From CAKRJP01 sp963597615 (GTDB lineage Bacteria; Bacillota; Clostridia; Lachnospirales; Lachnospiraceae): a DNA stretch of 64,000 bases. Below, piece after piece: positions 1 through 7,874 of this stretch (the first letter of the stretch is position 1; each line of letters starts with the position of its first letter). The DNA lies in the NCBI GenBank assembly GCA_963597615.1, contig CAVBQS010000011.1, forward strand, positions 49,538-113,537. The letters are read 5' to 3'. A model generated the notes under the pieces. It was not told the DNA's origin. It did no database searches and saw nothing but the letters and a program-made list of their open reading frames with translations. Made by a program: the position numbers and the translations under genes.

Positions 1-780
1 TTGAATGAGCCCTTGAAAAACCCGGAAGTGTATGGAGAACTGACGCCGCTTTTAGAGCGAATCGATAAGCAAAATAAGGAAAAAGATGCGGTGGCTGAAA
101 TCCGAAAAGAATTTTCTGCAAATGTATCTCATGAATTAAAGACACCTCTTACCTCTATTTCCGGATATGCGGAAATTATGAAAAATGGTTTGGTAAAACC
201 GGAGGATGTGCCAAGATTTAGCGAGATTATTTATAAAGAAGCTTCCAGATTGATTACCTTAATCGAGGATATTATTAAATTGTCAAAATTAGATGAAGAC
301 AAGATTGAGCTGGAGCGGGAAAATGTGGACCTTTATGTTCTGACAAGAGAAATTTGCTCAAGACTTCAACCTCAGATTAGCAAACGAAAGGTTCATGTGC
401 AGGTTACCGGGGAGCCGGTGACGGTAAGAGGAGTTCGTCAGGTCTTAGATGAGATGATTTATAATATCTGCGAAAATGCAGTAAAGTATAACCGAGAGGG
501 AGGCTCTGTGTCCGTGTGGGTAGGAGATACTCTTCAGGGAGCGAAGGTAATCATATCGGATACTGGAATTGGAATTCCTAAAGAAGCCCAGGACCGAATT
601 TTTGAACGGTTTTACCGGGTGGATAAAAGTCATTCAAAAGAAACCGGTGGTACCGGATTAGGGCTTTCCATTGTAAAGCATGGTGCCTTTTTACATAATG
701 CGCAAATCCATGTACAAAGCGAGGTTAACAAGGGAACCCGCATGGAACTGGTATTTGAAAAGGAGCCTCAGGTTGTCTGA
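1..780 (+). CDS. Sensor histidine kinase, C-terminal catalytic part (PhoR-like), cut by window edge
   Basis: This is the cytoplasmic kinase end of a two-component sensor. A HisKA dimerisation helix carries the phospho-acceptor histidine at about residue 44, in the context VSHELKTPL. It is followed by a HATPase_c domain with an N box (ENAVKYN), a G1 box (DTGIGIP), an F box (FERFYRVD) and a G2 box (GGTGLGLSIVKH). The frame is open from base 1, and no membrane or sensor domain is visible, so the gene almost certainly begins upstream. The apparent TTG at base 1 is probably not the start. The layout is that of PhoR/WalK-type kinases; the signal cannot be told from this part. Confidence 0.9.
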   Translation: MNEPLKNPEVYGELTPLLERIDKQNKEKDAVAEIRKEFSANVSHELKTPLTSISGYAEIMKNGLVKPEDVPRFSEIIYKEASRLITLIEDIIKLSKLDEDKIELERENVDLYVLTREICSRLQPQISKRKVHVQVTGEPVTVRGVRQVLDEMIYNICENAVKYNREGGSVSVWVGDTLQGAKVIISDTGIGIPKEAQDRIFERFYRVDKSHSKETGGTGLGLSIVKHGAFLHNAQIHVQSEVNKGTRMELVFEKEPQVV

Positions 781-909
781 AATTTTGAAAATGATTAGCA
801 TTAACTCTTGAGAAAAATAGTTGGAAAACAAGGGAGTTTTTTGGTGTACATTCTTTGTATTTTGGTGTATCATGAAACAAAACGTTTGAAATTAAGGAGG
901 TAAATACCA

Positions 910-1080
910 ATGGCAGCAGTAATTAGTGATGTATGTGTAATGTGTGGAGCTTGTGAGGCAACATGTCCAGTAGGAGCTATCAGCGCTGGAGATTCTCAGT
1001 TTGTTGTAGATCCAGATGTATGTGTATCTTGCGGAGCATGCGAAGGTGCCTGTCCAACAGGAGCAATTACAGTAGAGTAA
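910..1080 (+). CDS. Small 2[4Fe-4S] ferredoxin
   Basis: A 56-residue electron carrier of the clostridial type. Two cluster motifs of the form CxxCxxCxxxCP are complete: Cys9, 12, 15, 19 and Cys38, 41, 44, 48. Each is followed by a G-A-I stretch, giving the internal pseudo-twofold symmetry of this family. The length of about 55 residues is typical. The ATG at 910 has a strong AAGGAGG site ten bases upstream and a terminator follows, so it looks monocistronic. It would shuttle low-potential electrons between cytosolic oxidoreductases; the partners are not encoded nearby. Confidence 0.95.
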   Translation: MAAVISDVCVMCGACEATCPVGAISAGDSQFVVDPDVCVSCGACEGACPTGAITVE

Positions 1081-1102
1081 TTCATAAGATTATGAAAAGC
1101 CG

Positions 1103-1140
1103 GGACTCGTTATGGATGAAGATTCATAGCGAGTCCTTTT
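1103..1140 (+). terminator. Rho-independent terminator after ferredoxin gene
   Basis: GGACTCGTTATG pairs with CATAGCGAGTCC (one G-T wobble) around a ten-base loop, followed at once by TTTT. It starts 22 bases after the ferredoxin stop codon. Confidence 0.85.
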
Positions 1141-1198
1141 ACTATATACTTATAGATTCTCTCATGGATTTTGTTGCAGATTTGTTGGGGAGTCTCTC

Positions 1199-1227
1199 TT
1201 GTAAAAGAGAAGGGTCTCCTATATAAT
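1199..1227 (+). promoter_or_regulatory. Promoter for guaA
   Basis: TTGTAA at 1199-1204 and a perfect TATAAT at 1222-1227 are separated by 17 bases, giving a leader of about 30 bases that contains a GAAGGAGG ribosome site just before the TTG start codon. No purine-riboswitch aptamer fits in so short a leader. Confidence 0.75.
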
Positions 1228-1262
1228 GGAGCTTAGTTACGGTAAAGAAGGAGGACAGTCTT

Positions 1263-2840
1263 TTGAAAAGAGAATTAGTAATTGTCATCGATTTCGGAGG
1301 ACAGTACAATCAGCTGGTGGCACGACGTGTCAGAGAGTGTAATGTCTACTGTGAAATTTATTCCTATAAGACAGATCTTGAGAAGATTAAGGCCATGAAG
1401 CCCAAGGGAATTATTCTGACAGGTGGTCCAAATAGTTGCTATGAAGCAGACTCACCAACCTATCAGAAGGAATTATTTGAACTTGGAATTCCGGTTTTGG
1501 GACTTTGCTATGGTGCACAATTAATGATGCATGTGTTAGGTGGTAAGGTAGAGAAGGCAACAGTAAGAGAGTACGGTAAGACAGAGGTGCTTATTGACAG
1601 GACAGACTCTGCAGTATTTGCAGGAGTATCAGAGAAGACTATTTGCTGGATGAGCCATTTCGATTATATCTCACAGGCAGCTCCGGGATTTGAGATTACT
1701 GCGCATACGGCGGATTGCCCTACGGCAGCCCTTGAGAATGCCAAGGAAGGTCTATATGCCATTCAGTTCCATCCGGAAGTACTTCATACAGAGGAAGGAA
1801 CAAAGATGCTTTCTAACTTTGTATTAGGCGTGTGCGGATGTGCAGGAGACTGGCGCATGGATTCCTTTGTAGAAGAATCTATTAAGCAGATTAGAGAGAA
1901 GGTAGGGGACGGAAAGGTCCTTTTGGCTTTGTCAGGAGGCGTAGATTCCTCTGTGGCGGCAGGCCTTTTATCCAGAGCCATTGGTAAGCAGCTGACTTGC
2001 GTGTTTGTAGATCATGGTCTTCTTAGAAAGAATGAAGGGGACGAAGTAGAAGCAGTATTTGGTCCAAGCGGACAGTTTGATCTAAACTTTATCCGTGTTA
2101 ATGCACAGAGGAGATACTATGACAAATTAGCCGGAGTAACAGAGCCGGAGAAGAAGCGTAAGATTATCGGAGAAGAATTCATCCGTGTTTTTGAAGAGGA
2201 AGCAAAGAAAATCGGAGCTGTAGACTTCTTGGCCCAGGGAACCATTTATCCGGATGTGGTAGAAAGTGGACTTGGCGGGGAATCGGCGGTCATTAAATCC
2301 CATCACAATGTAGGTGGACTTCCAGAGTATGTAGATTTTAAAGAGATTATTGAACCTTTAAGAGACTTATTTAAGGATGAGGTTCGTAAGGCAGGATTGG
2401 AGCTTGGAATTCCGGAAGAATTAGTATTCCGTCAGCCATTCCCAGGACCAGGCCTTGGAATCCGTATTATTGGAGACATTACTGAGTGGAAGGTGGGTGT
2501 AGTCCAGGATGCAGATTACATTTACCGGGAGGAAGTAGACAAGGCGGCAGCAGAATATAAGAAAGAGTATGGAAAAGCACCATCTTGGATGCCGAACCAG
2601 TATTTTGCAGCTCTTACCAACATGCGTTCCGTTGGAGTTATGGGAGATGAGAGAACCTATGACTATGCAGTGGCACTTCGTGCAGTAAAGACTATTGACT
2701 TTATGACAGCAGAGTCTGCGGATATTCCATTTGAAGTATTGCAGACGGTGATGAGCAGAATCATCAATGAGGTAAAGGGAGTGAATAGAGTATTCTATGA
2801 TCTTACCAGTAAACCGCCGGGAACAATTGAGTTTGAATAA
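1263..2840 (+). CDS. guaA: GMP synthase (glutamine-hydrolysing)
   Basis: Converts XMP, glutamine and ATP to GMP, the last step of guanine nucleotide synthesis. At 525 residues it is full length. The N-terminal class I glutamine amidotransferase has the nucleophile Cys82 (GLCYGAQL) and the partner residues His170 and Glu172 (QFHPEV). The ATP pyrophosphatase P-loop SGGVDSS is at 224-230. The C-terminal dimerisation domain ends in the family's conserved PPGTIEFE. The TTG start is chosen because a strong GAAGGAGG site lies directly upstream and the family normally begins a few residues before the VIDFGGQ strand. It is monocistronic, with its own promoter and a terminator. Confidence 0.98.
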   Translation: MKRELVIVIDFGGQYNQLVARRVRECNVYCEIYSYKTDLEKIKAMKPKGIILTGGPNSCYEADSPTYQKELFELGIPVLGLCYGAQLMMHVLGGKVEKATVREYGKTEVLIDRTDSAVFAGVSEKTICWMSHFDYISQAAPGFEITAHTADCPTAALENAKEGLYAIQFHPEVLHTEEGTKMLSNFVLGVCGCAGDWRMDSFVEESIKQIREKVGDGKVLLALSGGVDSSVAAGLLSRAIGKQLTCVFVDHGLLRKNEGDEVEAVFGPSGQFDLNFIRVNAQRRYYDKLAGVTEPEKKRKIIGEEFIRVFEEEAKKIGAVDFLAQGTIYPDVVESGLGGESAVIKSHHNVGGLPEYVDFKEIIEPLRDLFKDEVRKAGLELGIPEELVFRQPFPGPGLGIRIIGDITEWKVGVVQDADYIYREEVDKAAAEYKKEYGKAPSWMPNQYFAALTNMRSVGVMGDERTYDYAVALRAVKTIDFMTAESADIPFEVLQTVMSRIINEVKGVNRVFYDLTSKPPGTIEFE

Positions 2841-2857
2841 AAAATTTGGCACATTTA

Positions 2858-2900
2858 AGAGACTGGAAAGCCTTGGAAACAGGGCATTTCCGGTCTCTTT
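2858..2900 (+). terminator. Terminator after guaA
   Basis: AGAGACTGGAAAGCC pairs with GGGCATTTCCGGTCTCT with one bulge, followed by TTTGCTTTT. It starts 18 bases after the guaA stop. Confidence 0.8.
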
Positions 2901-2973
2901 GCTTTTGTTCTGGTTCTATTCTGGTTCTGTTATCAGGTGGAATAATGTGGTTCTGTGTTTTTTGATGTGGAAA

Positions 2974-3474
2974 TTAACAATTTGAATGATATTTCCAGTC
3001 CCACAGGGCATGAGTGTACTGATTCAGATAATTCACAATATCCTGATAAGTTTGATATTTGTCTTGAATGCGATAACCTGTCACAGAAATGGGATTGAGA
3101 AGGATGTGATAGTGGTAATTTAATGCATCATTGTAACTGCCGGAATGCAGAACCATGACAGCCTGATACCCAATGGATGAAAAATAGTCCTGCAAAGCAT
3201 AAGCACCTTCTTCCAATATAGTACACATGGATTTTGAGGTTCGGGTTGTGAGAATGAAATGAAACATTCTTCTATGGTCTGTCATATTATAAGGTGCTTG
3301 TAAGCGGTAATATTCTTCAATAATCTGATCGGAGTCATCTCCATTATCAATATATGATGTCAATATATCTTCTTCATCTGCAAACAGTGATCCGATGGCA
3401 TAATTTAAAGTGTTCTGAATAACAGTATCTCCTTGATATGGTTTACGGACTACAAGTAAAGTTCCTTTTTTCAT
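2974..3474 (-). CDS. Orphan protein with a relaxase-like HxH motif
   Basis: A 166-residue protein; the start chosen is the ATG at 3474 (MKKGTLLVV), which has an AAGGAG site ten bases upstream. An in-frame ATG at 3501 is less well supported. I do not recognise a named family. The central order is a strand HRRMFHFILTT, a helix, a strand QAVMVLH and then NYHYHILLNPISVTGYRI. This resembles the core of mobilisation relaxases of the HUH superfamily, where a metal-binding H-x-H pair precedes an N-P/N-S turn. No tyrosine nuclease domain, accessory protein or oriT is visible, and relaxases are normally longer, so it may be a relic or a repurposed domain. An IS30 remnant lies next to it. Confidence 0.5.
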   Translation of the reverse strand: MKKGTLLVVRKPYQGDTVIQNTLNYAIGSLFADEEDILTSYIDNGDDSDQIIEEYYRLQAPYNMTDHRRMFHFILTTRTSKSMCTILEEGAYALQDYFSSIGYQAVMVLHSGSYNDALNYHYHILLNPISVTGYRIQDKYQTYQDIVNYLNQYTHALWDWKYHSNC

Positions 3475-3501
3475 AATGGTAGTTCTCCTTATGTTTATCA
3501 T

Positions 3502-3679
3502 AATATTAGGTATATATAGTAATAATATCTATATATGGTATATAAGAAATAAGATAATAGGGTATATAGTATATATAATGAAAAACCCTGCAAGGTAGGA
3601 ATCTCTCCAGACCTTTACCATAGTGTTCATTGGTTATTTTTTACAAATGTTATTTTTGACTGGCAAAGATTGATTTTGG
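3502..3679. other. AT-rich intergenic stretch
   Basis: No gene is visible here. It is very AT-rich, with several TATATA-type runs (about 3510-3580) that could hold the promoter of the minus-strand orphan. No clear -35/-10 pair stands out. Confidence 0.4.
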
Positions 3680-4006
3680 TTGTCTAAAACTATTACAGTT
3701 GATAATGGTGTGGAATTTTCTGATTGTGAAGGGATGGAAAGATCTAGAAGAAATCAAATTGACAGAACCAAGATCTATTACTGCCATCCATATTCTTCCT
3801 ATGAAAGAGGAAGTAATGAGAACCAAAACAGATTAGTTCGTAGACATATACCAAAGGGAGTGGACTTCCAGGATGCTACAAGAAATCAGATAAAAGAAAT
3901 CGAAGCATGGATTAATGATTATCCAAGAAGCATGTTTGATGGCAAATCTGCTAGAATTAGATTCTTTGAAGTCTTTGGCAAAGAGTTTTGGAGGGCTGCC
4001 GGATAG
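3680..4006 (+). pseudogene. IS30-family transposase, C-terminal remnant
   Basis: About 108 residues matching the end of an IS30-type DDE transposase. It holds the second catalytic aspartate in the context KTITVDNGVEF and the region of the final glutamate in SSYERGSNENQNRLVRRHIPKG. It then has the usual tail ending in a WINDYPR-type helix. The N-terminal DNA-binding half and the first aspartate are missing and no upstream frame supplies them. The apparent start at TTG 3680 falls in the middle of the catalytic domain. It is an inactive fragment lying just upstream of rplS, where a trmD/rimM cluster would often be found. Confidence 0.85.
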
Positions 4007-4033
4007 AGCCCTAACAACTGAATACTGAGCAAA

Positions 4034-4066
4034 AGTCCAGTTGCTGGATGCAAGTGGACTAATTTT
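4034..4066 (+). terminator. Hairpin downstream of the IS30 remnant
   Basis: AGTCCAGTTGC pairs with GCAAGTGGACT (one mismatch) around TGGAT, followed by AATTTTC. It is probably a terminator or a leftover of the insertion-element end. Confidence 0.5.
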
Positions 4067-4090
4067 CTTACAATTTTCTTTTTTATAGAG

Positions 4091-4119
4091 TTGACAGGAG
4101 CTTCAAAAAAAGTTAAATT
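4091..4119 (+). promoter_or_regulatory. Candidate upstream promoter of rplS
   Basis: TTGACA at 4091-4096 and TAAATT at 4114-4119 with a 17-base spacer. It would give a leader of about 215 bases before rplS. In the 4007-4341 gap I see this promoter, a second promoter, and an inverted repeat (CCTTATAATT with AATTATAGGG, about 4191-4222), but no gene. Confidence 0.45.
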
Positions 4120-4231
4120 TAGTTTGTGGGATGGGAATCACATAACACAAAATCTTAAATTCTTGTAGCCAAAACATCTTTGGCAGTTACCCTTATAATT
4201 TTTAGACGCCGAATTATAGGGGGAAAAGTGC

Positions 4232-4260
4232 TTGCACAGCAGGAAGAAATATGATAATAT
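4232..4260 (+). promoter_or_regulatory. Proximal promoter of rplS
   Basis: TTGCAC at 4232-4237 and TAATAT at 4255-4260, spacer 17, in an AT-rich context. It would start transcription about 75 bases before the rplS ATG, leaving room for the leader hairpin. Confidence 0.45.
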
Positions 4261-4281
4261 ATGATTTGTTGTGAAGAAATA

Positions 4282-4317
4282 GATGGTCCTCTGGTACCAA
4301 GGGTATTAAGAACATCC
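4282..4317 (+). promoter_or_regulatory. Possible L19 ribosomal-protein leader hairpin
   Basis: GATG pairs with CATC and TCCT with AGGG around a CTGGTACCA loop, with a purine-rich internal bulge on the 3' side. It lies 25 bases before the rplS start. Firmicutes carry an autoregulatory L19 leader at this position; the match to that family was judged by position and general shape only. Confidence 0.4.
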
Positions 4318-4341
4318 AATATTACTAAGGAGGTCACACAC

Positions 4342-4686
4342 ATGAACGATATTATTAAGAATATTGAAGCAGCTCAGGTAAAAGAAGTTGCAGAATTCCA
4401 CGTAGGAGATACTGTTAAAGTTTACGGTAAGATCAAAGAGGGGAACCGCGAAAGAGTACAGGTATTTGAAGGAACTGTACTTAAGAGACAGGGCGGTGGC
4501 GCTAGAGAGACATTTACAGTTAGAAAGACTTCTAACGGAGTAGGTGTTGAGAAGACTTGGCCATTACACTCACCAAACGTAGAGAAGATCGAAGTAGTAA
4601 GAAGAGGTAAAGTAAGAAGAGCTAAATTATTCTACTTAAGAGATCGCGTAGGTAAGAAGGCTAAGGTTAAAGAGTTAGTTAAATAA
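4342..4686 (+). CDS. rplS: Large-subunit ribosomal protein L19
   Basis: A 114-residue protein of normal family length, placed at the 30S-50S interface. It shows the family's features: an N-terminal helix, the barrel strand FHVGDTVKVYGKIKEG, then RVQVFEG, the loop RQGGG, the strand ETFTVRKTSNGVGVEKTWPLHSP and the basic end RRGKVRRAKLFYLRDRVGKKAK. The ATG at 4342 has AAGGAGG eight bases upstream. A terminator follows directly, so it can be transcribed apart from the lepB-rbgA set. Confidence 0.98.
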   Translation: MNDIIKNIEAAQVKEVAEFHVGDTVKVYGKIKEGNRERVQVFEGTVLKRQGGGARETFTVRKTSNGVGVEKTWPLHSPNVEKIEVVRRGKVRRAKLFYLRDRVGKKAKVKELVK

Positions 4687-4700
4687 GAAACTATGGAAAA

Positions 4701-4732
4701 GGACAACTACATCGTGTTAGTTGTCCTTTTTA
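4701..4732 (+). terminator. Terminator after rplS
   Basis: GGACAACTA pairs perfectly with TAGTTGTCC around a 12-base loop and is followed by a T5 run. Confidence 0.9.
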
Positions 4733-4771
4733 AGCATCAAGGAAACTTAAGCTGCTTATAAGGGTGGGAGT

Positions 4772-5404
4772 ATGGCGAGAAAGAGAAAGTATCAGCGTAG
4801 AAAACCTCAGAATGCAAAATATAAAAAACTGCAAAAAAAGCTAAAGAAGAACATGAGGAAATGGAATCCTGATTTTGGGATTTTAAAAATTGTGATCATC
4901 TGGACCTTTAAAATTGCCTTGGTGTGTTTCTTGGCTTTTGTGGCGGTCTGGTATTATGGTCAAAAGATTAGTATTGTTGGAGATTCCATGAATCCTGTGC
5001 TATACAATGGAGATGTGGTGCTGGTAAACAGGGTTACATATACAGCCTCCAGTCCCAAGAGGGGAGATATTATCATTTTTAAGCCTAAGGGAAATGAAAA
5101 GGAACAGTACTATGTGAAGCGGATTGTAGGACTTCCCGGAGAGACCTTGCAGATTATTGAGAACCGCATTTACATTAACGGTGAAAAGTTAGAAGAAGAC
5201 TATGAAGCTACCAAGATTGATGATGTAGGAATCGCCGGAGAAGAGATTACCTTGGGAAATGATGAATACTTTGTTTTGGGAGACAACCGCGCAAGCAGTG
5301 AAGACAGCAGAAATGCAGATATTGGAGCAGTAAAAAGAGATTATATCTATGGAAAAGCTTGGTATATTGCTTCTCCGGGCAAACATAGAGGATTTATAGA
5401 GTAG
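4772..5404 (+). CDS. lepB: Signal peptidase I (first copy)
   Basis: A membrane serine protease that removes signal peptides from exported proteins. At 210 residues, it starts with an unusually long, very basic cytoplasmic stretch (residues 1-33), then one membrane segment at about 38-60. The catalytic Ser72 lies in GDSMNP and the general-base Lys116 in YYVKRIVGLPGE. The box GDNRASSEDSR is at about 170-180. It is the single-pass Gram-positive type of the S26A family. The stop is 11 bases before rbgA, suggesting one transcript. A second, shorter copy lies just after rbgA. Confidence 0.95.
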   Translation: MARKRKYQRRKPQNAKYKKLQKKLKKNMRKWNPDFGILKIVIIWTFKIALVCFLAFVAVWYYGQKISIVGDSMNPVLYNGDVVLVNRVTYTASSPKRGDIIIFKPKGNEKEQYYVKRIVGLPGETLQIIENRIYINGEKLEEDYEATKIDDVGIAGEEITLGNDEYFVLGDNRASSEDSRNADIGAVKRDYIYGKAWYIASPGKHRGFIE

Positions 5405-5415
5405 GAGAAAAGATT

Positions 5416-6288
5416 ATGCATTTTCAATGGTATCCGGGTCATATGACAAAAGCAAAGCGTATGATGCAGGAAAATATGAAACTCATTGATTTGGTAATTG
5501 AGCTTGTGGATGCCAGAGTACCCTTAAGCAGCAGGAATCCGGACATTGATGAGTTGGGAAAGAATAAGGCACGAATGATTTTGCTAAATAAGTCAGACAT
5601 GGCAGAAGAAAAGTGGAACGATGCCTGGACCGAGTATTTTAAGGCTAAGGGTTACCACGTAGTGAAGGTGAATTCTAAGAAGGGTACAGGAATTAAGTCT
5701 ATTCAGGGAGTGATTGCAGAAGCTTGCAAGGAGAAAATTGAAAGAGACAGAAAAAGAGGCATCCTAAACCGTCCTGTACGAGCCATGGTTGTGGGAATTC
5801 CAAATGTGGGAAAATCCACCTTTATTAATGCCTTGGCAGGAAAGGCTGCAGCAAAAACCGGTAATAAGCCGGGAGTTACCAAGGGGAAACAGTGGATTCG
5901 CTTGAATAAGTCTGTGGAACTTTTGGATACCCCGGGAATTCTTTGGCCTAAATTTGAAGACCAGGAAGTGGGACTTCGCCTGGCATTTATTGGCTCTATT
6001 AAAGATGAGATTTTAAATACAGAAGAATTGGCAGCAGAGCTGATTGGATTTATGAATCAAAATTATGCAGGAGTCTTGGGAGAAAAGTACAGCATTGATG
6101 GAGACGAAAATGCCTATGTAATGCTGGAGCAAATTGCTAGGAGCAGACACTGTCTGGTGCGAGGCAGTGAGTTGGATACTGAAAAGGCAGCCAGCCTTCT
6201 TTTGGATGATTTTAGAAACGGACGAATTGGAAGATTTACCTTAGAGTATCCGGAAGCAGAAAATGAGCAAGAAATAAAGGAAGTGTAA
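5416..6288 (+). CDS. rbgA: Ribosome biogenesis GTPase RbgA (YlqF)
   Basis: A GTPase needed for late assembly of the 50S subunit. The GTP motifs are in circularly permuted order, the hallmark of this family: G4 NKSD at 58-61 comes before the P-loop GIPNVGKST at 127-135, a G2 threonine in KPGVTKG and G3 DTPG at 171-174. A C-terminal helical domain follows (about 190-290). The 290-residue length is normal. It sits between two lepB genes and near rplS, an arrangement common in Clostridia. Confidence 0.96.
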   Translation: MHFQWYPGHMTKAKRMMQENMKLIDLVIELVDARVPLSSRNPDIDELGKNKARMILLNKSDMAEEKWNDAWTEYFKAKGYHVVKVNSKKGTGIKSIQGVIAEACKEKIERDRKRGILNRPVRAMVVGIPNVGKSTFINALAGKAAAKTGNKPGVTKGKQWIRLNKSVELLDTPGILWPKFEDQEVGLRLAFIGSIKDEILNTEELAAELIGFMNQNYAGVLGEKYSIDGDENAYVMLEQIARSRHCLVRGSELDTEKAASLLLDDFRNGRIGRFTLEYPEAENEQEIKEV

Positions 6289-6291
6289 GAA

Positions 6292-6849
6292 GTGGCAAGA
6301 CGAGATCAGGAGCTAGGAGTGCTTAGGGAATTACTGAGCTGGATATTTTATCTTCTAATCATTGTGGCCTTAACCTATGTGGTAGTAACCTACGTAGGTC
6401 AAAGAACCAGAGTCAGTGGTTCTTCTATGGAGACAACGCTTAGCGACGGGGATAATCTTATTGTAGATAAGCTGACCTATCATTTTAAAGATCCTAAGAG
6501 GTTTGACATTGTAGTATTTCCCTATCGCTATGAAGAAAATACCTACTATATCAAACGCATTATCGGTCTTCCGGGAGAAACGGTTCAGGTGGTTAATGGA
6601 TATGTATATATTGACGGGGAACAGTTAAGCTCAGATATTTATGGAGCTGAGATAATGGAAGATCCTGGAGAGGCAGAAAATCCCATTACCCTGGGAGAGG
6701 ATGAATACTTCGTTTTAGGAGATAATCGAAACCATAGTTCTGATAGTAGAGACCCTTCCGTAGGCTTAATTACCAGAAGTGAGCTTATGGGCAGAGCCTG
6801 GGTGCGAATTTATCCCTTTGACAAGCTGGGAGTAATTAAGCATGAATAA
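6292..6849 (+). CDS. lepB: Signal peptidase I (second copy)
   Basis: 185 residues, S26A family. One membrane segment is at about 15-36, the nucleophile Ser45 lies in SGSSMETT, the general-base Lys88 in YYIKRIIGLPGE, and the box GDNRNHSSDSRDP near the end. It starts with GTG three bases after the rbgA stop, with its ribosome site (AAAGGAAG) inside rbgA. The stop overlaps the rnhB start, so it is translationally tied to both neighbours. It lacks the long basic N-terminus of the copy at 4772, so the two may differ in substrate or membrane site. Confidence 0.95.
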   Translation: MARRDQELGVLRELLSWIFYLLIIVALTYVVVTYVGQRTRVSGSSMETTLSDGDNLIVDKLTYHFKDPKRFDIVVFPYRYEENTYYIKRIIGLPGETVQVVNGYVYIDGEQLSSDIYGAEIMEDPGEAENPITLGEDEYFVLGDNRNHSSDSRDPSVGLITRSELMGRAWVRIYPFDKLGVIKHE

Positions 6850-7516
6850 GAGAGAAGAAGAAAGAGCCAGAAAGCAACAGGAAAAATTAGAAAAAGAATT
6901 GGCCCGTTTAGAGACCATGAAGGAATTTGAAAGGGAATATGACTGCTGTCAGTATATTTGCGGGATTGATGAAGTGGGAAGGGGGCCCCTAGCTGGACCG
7001 GTGGTGGCAGGAGCAGTGATCCTTCCTAAGGATGAGCTCATTCTGTATCTTAATGATTCTAAGAAGTTATCTGAGAAAAAGAGAGAAGCCCTCTATGAGG
7101 AAATCATGGAGAAAGCAGTAGCCACTGGTATTGGGATGGTAGGACCTGGAAGAATTGATGAGATTAACATTTTACAGGCTACTTACGAGGCTATGAGGCA
7201 GGCCATTGGCAACTTGAAAGTCCGCCCGGATATTTTGCTGAATGATGCAGTGACCATCCCAGAGGTGGAGATTCCACAAGTGTCAATTATTAAGGGGGAT
7301 GCCAAAAGCGTTTCCATTGCAGCAGCCAGCATTATTGCCAAGGTTACCAGAGACCGTCTCATGGTGGAGTATGACAAGATTATGCCTGGCTATGATTTTG
7401 CCAGTAACAAAGGTTATGGAACCAAGGCCCATATGGAAGCTTTGAAAAATATGGGTCCCACACCAATTCACAGAAGGAGCTTTATAAAGAACATTATCCA
7501 TGGAGAGACAGAATAA
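6842..7516 (+). CDS. rnhB: Ribonuclease HII
   Basis: Removes RNA paired to DNA, including single ribonucleotides, and processes primers. 224 residues. A basic, charged N-terminal extension of about 35 residues precedes the catalytic fold. Asp43 and Glu44 lie in GIDEVGRGPLAGP, Asp135 in ILLNDAV, and the last aspartate in the GDAKSVSIAAASIIAKVTRD block (about 152-171). The ATG overlaps the end of the upstream lepB by eight bases, and the 3' end overlaps yraN by 17, so the genes are co-translated. Confidence 0.96.
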   Translation: MNKREEERARKQQEKLEKELARLETMKEFEREYDCCQYICGIDEVGRGPLAGPVVAGAVILPKDELILYLNDSKKLSEKKREALYEEIMEKAVATGIGMVGPGRIDEINILQATYEAMRQAIGNLKVRPDILLNDAVTIPEVEIPQVSIIKGDAKSVSIAAASIIAKVTRDRLMVEYDKIMPGYDFASNKGYGTKAHMEALKNMGPTPIHRRSFIKNIIHGETE

Positions 7517-7859
7517 AAGAAGCTTAGGGACAGCCTACGAAAAAAAAGCAGGGGCTTACCTAGAATCTGAAGGATATGAAATTCTAGAATACAATTTTAG
7601 ATACCGCAGAGGGGAAATCGATATTATTGCAAAAGACGGGGAATATCTGGTCTTTTGTGAGGTGAAATATAGAAAAGATTCCTTGGCAGGACATCCTGCG
7701 GAGGCGGTAGATGTGGCAAAACAAAGAAGGATTTCTCAGTGTGCCCTTTATTATATTACTATCCACAATCTAGTGGATGTAGCTTGCAGATTTGATGTGG
7801 TAAGTATTGAGGGAGAGGAAATCTGTCTGATTCAGAATGCTTTTGACTATGTAGGATAG
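7500..7859 (+). CDS. yraN: YraN/UPF0102 family endonuclease-like protein
   Basis: 119 residues, typical of UPF0102. These proteins have a PD-(D/E)XK-like fold with the active-site pattern seen here as RRGEIDIIAKDGEYLVFCEVKYR (about residues 37-59). Biochemical roles are poorly settled; genetic neighbours point to DNA repair or recombination. It overlaps the end of rnhB by 17 bases in another frame, an arrangement conserved in many Firmicutes. Confidence 0.92.
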   Translation: MERQNKRSLGTAYEKKAGAYLESEGYEILEYNFRYRRGEIDIIAKDGEYLVFCEVKYRKDSLAGHPAEAVDVAKQRRISQCALYYITIHNLVDVACRFDVVSIEGEEICLIQNAFDYVG

Positions 7860-7874
7860 GAGAATCAAGAAAAC

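Noticed and set aside
1141..1262. Purine riboswitch before guaA
   Set aside because: The predicted leader is only about 30 bases and shows no aptamer-like three-way fold.
2421..2852. Minus-strand open frame of 143 codons inside guaA
   Set aside because: It lies opposite a clear full-length guaA, has no ribosome site and no recognisable domain.
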